Assembly: GCA_016281435.1 (NCBI GenBank) | Contig: JAEEIQ010000096.1 | Location: 1-13,989 of the forward strand | Source: Bacteroidales bacterium | GTDB lineage: Bacteria; Bacteroidota; Bacteroidia; Bacteroidales; UBA932 | DNA length: 13,989 bases | Reading direction: 5' to 3' | Shown: piece by piece, positions 8,837-13,989 of the stretch | How the letters are laid out: the number at the start of each line of letters is the position of its first letter | How positions within the stretch are numbered: position 1 is the first letter of the stretch | Translations under genes and position numbers: made by a program | Notes under the pieces: generated by a model | What the model was told of the DNA's origin: nothing | The model's database searches: none | The model's input: the letters and a program-made list of their open reading frames with translations, nothing else

Positions 8837-11800
8837 GTGAAGAGATAAAGAAAGTACTGGTGCTCGGTTCGGGAGCGCTGAAGATAGGGCAGTCCGGGGA
8901 ATTCGACTATTCCGGCTCCCAGGCGCTGAAGGCCCTGCGCGAAGAAGGCAAGACCACGGTGCTGATCAACCCCAACATCGCCACGGTCCAGACTTCCGAA
9001 GGCATAGCTGACGCGACCTATTTCCTGCCGGTCACGGCGGAGTTCACGGAGAAGGTCATCGAGAAGGAACGGCCGGATTCGATAATGCTGTCCTTCGGTG
9101 GCCAGACGGCGCTCAACTGCGGTATAGACCTTTACCGCGGGGGCATACTGGACAAATACGGGGTCAAGGTCCTGGGGACTCCGATCCAGGCCATCATCAA
9201 CACCGAGGACAGGGAACTGTTCGCCTCGATGATGCGCTCGATAGGGGTCAAGACGGCCCGCAGCAGGGCTGTCAATTCCATAGACGAGGCCGTTGAGGTG
9301 GCCCGCGGGATCGGCTATCCCGTGATCGTCCGCGCCGCATATACCCTCGGCGGTCTCGGCTCGGGCTTCTGCTCCGACGACGCCCAGCTGCGCGCCCTTG
9401 CGGAGACGGCCTTCACCTATTCTCCCCAGATACTCGTCGAAGAGTCCCTGAAGGGCTGGAAGGAGATTGAATACGAGGTGGTCCGGGACCGATACGACAA
9501 CTGCATCACGGTCTGCAACATGGAGAACTTCGACCCCCTTGGCATCCACACCGGGGAGAGCATCGTCGTGGCTCCGTCCCAGACTCTCAGCGACCGGGAG
9601 TACCACAGGCTCCGCGAGATAGCGATAAAGATCATCCGCCATGTCGGCATCATAGGCGAGTGCAACGTCCAGTACGCCCTCGACCCCGATTCCGACGACT
9701 ACCGCGTCATAGAGGTCAACGCCCGTCTGAGCCGTTCTTCGGCCCTCGCGTCGAAGGCCACGGGCTATCCCCTGGCCTTCGTGGCGGCCAAACTCGGACT
9801 GGGTTTCGGCCTGGACGAGGTCCCGAATTCGGTCACCAAAGTCACCTCGGCCTGTTTCGAGCCGGCCCTTGACTACATAGTCTGCAAGATACCGCGCTGG
9901 GACCTCGGCAAATTCGAGGGGGTCTCCCGCCGCCTCGGCTCCTCGATGAAATCCGTAGGGGAGGTGATGGCCATAGGACGATCCTTCGAGGAGGCCATCC
10001 AGAAGGGCCTGCGCATGGTCGGCAGCGGCCTGCACGGCCTGCTCTGCAACGACGTGGACGTGCCGGACGTCGAGAGTGAACTCCTGAACCCCACGGACAA
10101 GCGCATCCTGGCCATAGTCAAGGCCTTCGGGATGGGCTGGACCATAGACCGGATCCATGAGGTGACGAAGATAGACAAGTGGTTCCTCTTCCGCCTGGAG
10201 AATATTTTCAACTACGGCGAGACACTCCGCCGCTCCGGTTCCGCCATAGGCAGGGACCTGCTCTTCGGGGCCAAGAAACTAGGTTTCTCCGATTGGCAGA
10301 TCGGCTGCCTGACCAGCGGATCCACCGGTCCTGACAGCCACACGCGCGGCATAGAAATAAGACGCCTGCGCGAGACTCTCGGCATAAGGCCCTGCGTCAA
10401 GCGGATAGACACCATGGCCGGGGAATATCCCACAGAGACCAACTACCTCTATTTCACTTACAACGGCACGCAGGACGACGTCTGCTTCGAGCAGGATTCC
10501 CGGTCGGTGGTGGTCCTCGGAAGCGGGGCCTACCGCATAGGCAGCAGCGTGGAGTTCGACTGGTGCGGAGTCACTGCCGTGCGCAAGATACAGGAGATGG
10601 GCTACCGCGCCGTGATGGTCAACTACAACCCCGAGACCGTCAGTACCGACTACGATGTCTGCGACCGCCTCTTCTTCGACGAGCTGTCCCTCGAAAGGGT
10701 ACTCGACATCTGCGAGATGGAAAAGCCGCTCGGCGTGATAGTCTCCACCGGCGGACAGATCCCGAACAACCTCGCGCTGAAACTCGCGGGGCAGGGAGTG
10801 CGCATCCTTGGCACCTGCGCCGAGTCGATAGACATGGCCGAAGACAGGGAGAAATTCTCCCGCATGTGCGATTCCCTCGGCATAGACCAGCCACGCTGGA
10901 AGGAACTTTCCAGCATGGAGGATATCTATGCTTTCGCCGACGAGGTGGGCCTGCCCATCATGATACGTCCGTCCTACGTCCTTTCCGGTGCGGCGATGAA
11001 GGTCGTCTTCAGCCGGGAGGAACTCGATTCGGCTCTCAGGGACGCGGCAGTCGTGAGTCCGGAACATCCTGTCGTGGCCTCGGAGTTCCTGCAGAGGGCT
11101 AAGGAGGTAGAGATAGACGCCGTCGCGTGCAAAGGCGAGATCAAGTGCTACGCCATCAGCGAGCATATAGAGTTCGCGGGGGTCCACTCGGGCGACGCCA
11201 CGGTGGTCTTCCCCGCCCAGAAACTCTACTACGAGACCCTGCGACGCATACGCAAGACGGCTTCCCGCATAGCCTCGGCCCTCGCTATCTCGGGGCCCTT
11301 CAACATCCAGTTCCTCGCCAAGGACAACGAGCTGAGGGTCATAGAATGCAACCTGCGGGCTTCACGCAGTTTCCCCTTCGTGTCGAAGGTGACGAAGTTC
11401 AACTTCATAGGCATGGCCACGGAGATTATGCTCGGACGGGACGTCCCCGCTTACGGCAGGACATTCGCCGACATAGATTACGTCGGGGTGAAATGCTCCC
11501 AGTTTTCCTTCTCGAGGCTGCTGAACGCGGACCCGGTGAACGGTGTGGACATGGCCTCCACCGGCGAGGTCGCCTGCATGGCCGACAATTACTACGAGGC
11601 CCTGTTGATGAGCATGCTCTCGGTGGGTTACAGGATACCTTCCAAGGAGAAAGGCATACTGATTTCTTCCGGTCCGGCCCGTTCGAAGGTTGAACTCCTC
11701 GATGCCGCAGGAATGCTCCGCGAGGCCGGCTACCGCATCTACGCCACCGGCGGTACTGCCGGATTCCTTGCTTCCCACGGCATCCCTTCCGAGGTCGTCC

Positions 11801-12048
11801 ACTGGCCCGACAGCACCAAGGAACCCAATGTTCAGGAATGCATTGCGAACCACGATTTCGACCTTGTTATCAACATCCCGAAGAACTTTACCGAAAGGGA
11901 GTTGCGCAACGGATACATCATCCGTCGCACGGCGGTGGACCATAACATCCCCCTGATCACGAACGCTCGTCTGGCGAGCGCCTTCATCTACGCTTTCTGC
12001 CGGATAGGGATGTCCGGTCTGGCAATCAAGTCATGGCAAGAGTATTGA
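8833..12048 (+). CDS. carB: Carbamoyl-phosphate synthase large (synthetase) subunit
   Basis: The large subunit makes carbamoyl phosphate from bicarbonate, two ATP and the ammonia supplied by CarA. At 1071 residues it has the full family layout. The first ATP-grasp half (about 1-400) contains LGSGALKIGQSGEFDYSG, GWKEIEYEVVRD and metal ligands Glu294 and Asn296 in IEVNARLSRSSALASKATG. A linker/oligomerisation region covers about 400-553. The second half (about 554-935) begins VVVLGSGAYRIGSSVEFDW, with ligands Glu838 and Asn840 in IECNLRASRSFPFVSK. A C-terminal MGS-like allosteric domain (about 940-1071) includes YATGGTAGFLASHGI and ELRNGYIIRR. Several stretches (PTDKRI, IDKWFLFRL, VNYNPETVSTDYD, QFSFSRL, STGEVA) match my recollection of eukaryotic CAD/CPS1 better than E. 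coli CarB. The loop that carries UMP contacts in E. coli looks different here, so the effector cannot be predicted. The start overlaps the carA stop by 4 bases. Both ATP-grasp halves keep their ligands, so the enzyme is probably active. Confidence 0.98.
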   Translation: MSEEIKKVLVLGSGALKIGQSGEFDYSGSQALKALREEGKTTVLINPNIATVQTSEGIADATYFLPVTAEFTEKVIEKERPDSIMLSFGGQTALNCGIDLYRGGILDKYGVKVLGTPIQAIINTEDRELFASMMRSIGVKTARSRAVNSIDEAVEVARGIGYPVIVRAAYTLGGLGSGFCSDDAQLRALAETAFTYSPQILVEESLKGWKEIEYEVVRDRYDNCITVCNMENFDPLGIHTGESIVVAPSQTLSDREYHRLREIAIKIIRHVGIIGECNVQYALDPDSDDYRVIEVNARLSRSSALASKATGYPLAFVAAKLGLGFGLDEVPNSVTKVTSACFEPALDYIVCKIPRWDLGKFEGVSRRLGSSMKSVGEVMAIGRSFEEAIQKGLRMVGSGLHGLLCNDVDVPDVESELLNPTDKRILAIVKAFGMGWTIDRIHEVTKIDKWFLFRLENIFNYGETLRRSGSAIGRDLLFGAKKLGFSDWQIGCLTSGSTGPDSHTRGIEIRRLRETLGIRPCVKRIDTMAGEYPTETNYLYFTYNGTQDDVCFEQDSRSVVVLGSGAYRIGSSVEFDWCGVTAVRKIQEMGYRAVMVNYNPETVSTDYDVCDRLFFDELSLERVLDICEMEKPLGVIVSTGGQIPNNLALKLAGQGVRILGTCAESIDMAEDREKFSRMCDSLGIDQPRWKELSSMEDIYAFADEVGLPIMIRPSYVLSGAAMKVVFSREELDSALRDAAVVSPEHPVVASEFLQRAKEVEIDAVACKGEIKCYAISEHIEFAGVHSGDATVVFPAQKLYYETLRRIRKTASRIASALAISGPFNIQFLAKDNELRVIECNLRASRSFPFVSKVTKFNFIGMATEIMLGRDVPAYGRTFADIDYVGVKCSQFSFSRLLNADPVNGVDMASTGEVACMADNYYEALLMSMLSVGYRIPSKEKGILISSGPARSKVELLDAAGMLREAGYRIYATGGTAGFLASHGIPSEVVHWPDSTKEPNVQECIANHDFDLVINIPKNFTERELRNGYIIRRTAVDHNIPLITNARLASAFIYAFCRIGMSGLAIKSWQEY

Positions 12049-12050
12049 AT

Positions 12051-13667
12051 ATGGATACAAAGTACATTTTCATCACAGGCGGTGTCGTTTCTTCCCTCGG
12101 AAAGGGCATTATCGCGGCATCGCTGGCCAAGCTCCTTCAGGCAAGGGGCTTGAGAGTGACCATCCAGAAGTTCGACCCCTATCTGAACATAGATCCGGGC
12201 ACATTGAACCCCTACGAGCATGGCGAATGCTATGTCACTGACGACGGTACCGAGACGGACCTGGATCTCGGGCACTACGAGCGTTTCCTCGGAATCAGCA
12301 CATCCAAGGCCAACAACGTGACCACCGGCAAGATATACAATACGGTAATCACCAAGGAACGCGAGGGCGCCTATCTCGGCAAGACGGTCCAGATCATACC
12401 CCATGTCACCGACGAGATCAAGCGGAGGATGATGCTCCTTGGCAAGACCGGGGAATATGACGTCATACTCACCGAAATCGGCGGCACTGTCGGAGATATG
12501 GAGTCACAGCCCTTCGTCGAGGCCGTGCGCCAGCTGCAGTGGGAATTGCCGGATGAGGACTGCATGTCCATCCACCTTACCCTCGTGCCTTTTCTCAACG
12601 CGGCGAAAGAGCTGAAGACAAAGCCGACCCAGCATTCGGTCCAGATGCTGCAGAAGTCCGGAGTCCAGCCGGATGTCATAATCTGCCGCACGGAGCACGA
12701 ACTTGGCCCGGAGCTCAGGCGCAAGGTAGCCCTTTTCTGCAATGTCAAGCCCGGCCATGTAATAGAGAGCATAGATGCGTGGAGTATCTACCAGGTGCCG
12801 CTGAACATGCACAGGGAACATCTCGACGAACTCGTGGTCCGCAAGCTCCGCATCGAGAATTTCAATGAGCCTGACCTGAAAGGATGGAACAGGTTCCTTC
12901 GCCGCCTGCAGAACCCGAAGCAGGAAGTGGACATAGCCCTCGTAGGCAAGTACGTGGCCCTGCAGGATGCTTACAAATCCATACTCGAGGCCTTCGTGCA
13001 TGCCGGTGCGGCGAACTCCTGCAAGGTCAACGTCCACCCTGTGCTGAGCGAAGACATTACCGATTCCAACGCAGCCGCCCTGCTCGGGGGCATGGACGGC
13101 ATACTCGTGGCCCCGGGGTTCGGGGAGAGGGGGCTTGAGGGCAAGGTGCACGCCATACGGTACGCCCGCGAGAACGGTGTGCCCTTCTTCGGTATATGCC
13201 TCGGCATGCAGATGTGCGTCGTCGAGTTCGCCAGGGACGTCCTGGGCTATGCCGATGCCGCTTCCGCAGAGGTCGATCCGGGTTCCGGCCACCTTGTCAT
13301 AGACCTCATGGAAGACCAGAAGAAGACCACGATAAAGGGAGGGACCATGCGCCTGGGCGCCTACGACTGTGCCCTGGAGAAGGACTCCCTGGCCTACAGG
13401 ATATACGGCAGTTCCATGATTTCAGAAAGGCACCGCCACCGCTACGAATTCAACGCGCAGTATGCCGATGACTTCGCCGCTGCCGGCATGGTCCTTTCGG
13501 GACACAACCCGGGGACCGGGCTGGCGGAGATAGTCGAGATTCCATCTCACCCCTTCTTCATCGGGGTGCAGTTCCATCCGGAGTACAAAAGTACGCCGGA
13601 GCGTACCCATCCCATATTCAAGGCCTTCGTGGAAGCCGTAATAAACAGGAAGAAGAGTCATGTCTGA
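12051..13667 (+). CDS. pyrG: CTP synthase (glutamine hydrolysing)
   Basis: CTP synthase aminates UTP to CTP using ATP and the amide nitrogen of glutamine, the last step of pyrimidine nucleotide synthesis. From the ATG at 12051 the protein has 538 residues, close to the usual 535-545. The N-terminal synthetase domain has the P-loop GGVVSSLGKGI (Lys18), KFDPYLNIDPGTLNPYEHGE, and EIGGTVGDMESQPF, with the metal-binding acidic residues. The C-terminal class I amidotransferase domain carries Cys383 in FGICLGMQM, with His509 and Glu511 in QFHPEYKS. I prefer 12051 because the protein then starts MDTKYIFITGG, as family members do. An ATG at 12033 would add six unconserved residues and overlap carB by 16 bases. 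The chosen start lies two bases after the carB stop, the same spacing as gltB-gltD. The 3' end overlaps purF by 8 bases. It shares the nucleotide pathway with carAB just upstream. Confidence 0.97.
   Translation: MDTKYIFITGGVVSSLGKGIIAASLAKLLQARGLRVTIQKFDPYLNIDPGTLNPYEHGECYVTDDGTETDLDLGHYERFLGISTSKANNVTTGKIYNTVITKEREGAYLGKTVQIIPHVTDEIKRRMMLLGKTGEYDVILTEIGGTVGDMESQPFVEAVRQLQWELPDEDCMSIHLTLVPFLNAAKELKTKPTQHSVQMLQKSGVQPDVIICRTEHELGPELRRKVALFCNVKPGHVIESIDAWSIYQVPLNMHREHLDELVVRKLRIENFNEPDLKGWNRFLRRLQNPKQEVDIALVGKYVALQDAYKSILEAFVHAGAANSCKVNVHPVLSEDITDSNAAALLGGMDGILVAPGFGERGLEGKVHAIRYARENGVPFFGICLGMQMCVVEFARDVLGYADAASAEVDPGSGHLVIDLMEDQKKTTIKGGTMRLGAYDCALEKDSLAYRIYGSSMISERHRHRYEFNAQYADDFAAAGMVLSGHNPGTGLAEIVEIPSHPFFIGVQFHPEYKSTPERTHPIFKAFVEAVINRKKSHV
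13647..13657 (+). promoter_or_regulatory. Possible Shine-Dalgarno sequence for purF
   Basis: The purine-rich AGGAAGAAGAG lies within the end of pyrG; its AGGA is nine bases before the ATG at 13660. It is the most convincing ribosome-binding site in the window and fixes the purF start, which overlaps the pyrG stop (ATGTCTGA). Confidence 0.45.
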
Positions 13668-13989
13668 GTATCGTTCCCTGCATGAGGAGTGCGGCATCTT
13701 CGGGGTGTTCGGCAGGTCCGACGCCACGGAGCTTGTGTACCGCGGGCTCCGGGAAATCCAGCACCGCGGGCAGGAAAGCTGCGGAATCGCGTGGGTCCGC
13801 CCCGACCGCCGGATCGGCTGCAGGAAAGGGCGGGGCCTCGTCTCCGAAGTATTCGGACAGTGGTGCCCGGCGGATCTCGCCGGAGCGGGGGAGCATGCCA
13901 TAGGCCATGTCCGGTACTCGACCGCCGGCGGCGGGAACCCGGAGAATACGCAGCCTTTCGTGTTCAGGCAGAGAGCCGGGGAATACACG
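13660..13989 (+). CDS. purF: Amidophosphoribosyltransferase, N-terminal part (3' end outside window)
   Basis: The first 110 residues encode the class II glutamine amidotransferase domain of PurF, which commits PRPP to purine synthesis by forming phosphoribosylamine from glutamine and PRPP. The nucleophile is Cys11 in EECGIFGVF, preceded by a ten-residue stretch that is probably removed as a propeptide, as in Bacillus-type PurF and unlike the E. coli enzyme. Other PurF motifs are IQHRGQESCGIAW (residues 33-45; Cys41 stands where Ala is usual), GRGLVSEVF (57-65) and GHVRYSTAGG (82-91, with the glutamine-binding Arg85). GlmS and AsnB are excluded because they start with Cys2 and lack HRGQES. PurF proteins are usually 450-510 residues, so about three quarters, including the PRPP-binding site, lies beyond the window. 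The start overlaps pyrG by 8 bases, continuing the operon. Confidence 0.94.
   Translation, partial: MSEYRSLHEECGIFGVFGRSDATELVYRGLREIQHRGQESCGIAWVRPDRRIGCRKGRGLVSEVFGQWCPADLAGAGEHAIGHVRYSTAGGGNPENTQPFVFRQRAGEYT

Noticed and set aside
8614..10158. A 514-codon open frame on the - strand across the end of carA and start of carB
   Set aside because: It lies antisense to two unmistakable genes, shows no recognisable domain, and long antisense frames are expected in GC-rich DNA with this codon bias.
10563..11102. A 179-codon + strand frame inside carB
   Set aside because: It is out of frame with carB, rich in Arg/Gly/Pro/His as shifted frames of GC-rich genes are, and has no motif.
1..13989. A novel defence, mobile or secondary-metabolism system
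   Set aside because: Every base is accounted for by recognisable core nitrogen and nucleotide metabolism genes; no repeat, integrase, transposase, toxin or unknown gene is present.

Overview
The window is about 14 kb of dense, GC-rich DNA (roughly 60 % GC by eye). It carries eight protein genes, all on the + strand, with only about 15 non-coding bases in total. The gene content suggests a GC-rich member of the Bacteroidota, probably Bacteroidales: a type III glutamine synthetase, a two-subunit NADPH-type glutamate synthase, an LL-diaminopimelate aminotransferase, and a carbamoyl-phosphate synthase resembling the eukaryotic CAD type. The lineage is inferred from gene types and has not been proved by a marker gene.

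The layout from left to right is: the 3' end of glnN (1-789, cut by the window edge); gltB (801-5249) and gltD (5252-6604), the two subunits of glutamate synthase; dapL (6597-7769); carA (7766-8836) and carB (8833-12048), the two subunits of carbamoyl-phosphate synthase; pyrG (12051-13667), CTP synthase; and the 5' end of purF (13660-13989, cut by the window edge). Neighbouring genes overlap by 4 or 8 bases or are separated by 2 to 11 bases. No promoter or terminator is evident between them, so they are most likely one transcript with coupled translation.

The genes share a metabolic logic. GlnN makes glutamine from glutamate and ammonia, and GltB/GltD regenerate glutamate from glutamine and 2-oxoglutarate. 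DapL uses glutamate as amino donor for lysine and cell-wall synthesis. CarA, PyrG and PurF draw on glutamine amide nitrogen for pyrimidines, arginine, CTP and purines. The window is therefore a glutamine/glutamate nitrogen-distribution operon that contains four glutamine amidotransferases, two of class II (GltB, PurF) and two of class I (CarA, PyrG).

I found no mobile element, CRISPR array, RNA gene, repeat, prophage or defence gene. I see no undescribed system. The points most worth a second look are the operon arrangement itself, the eukaryote-like CarA/CarB pair, the placement and compact form of DapL, and heavy use of the ATA isoleucine codon despite the high GC content.
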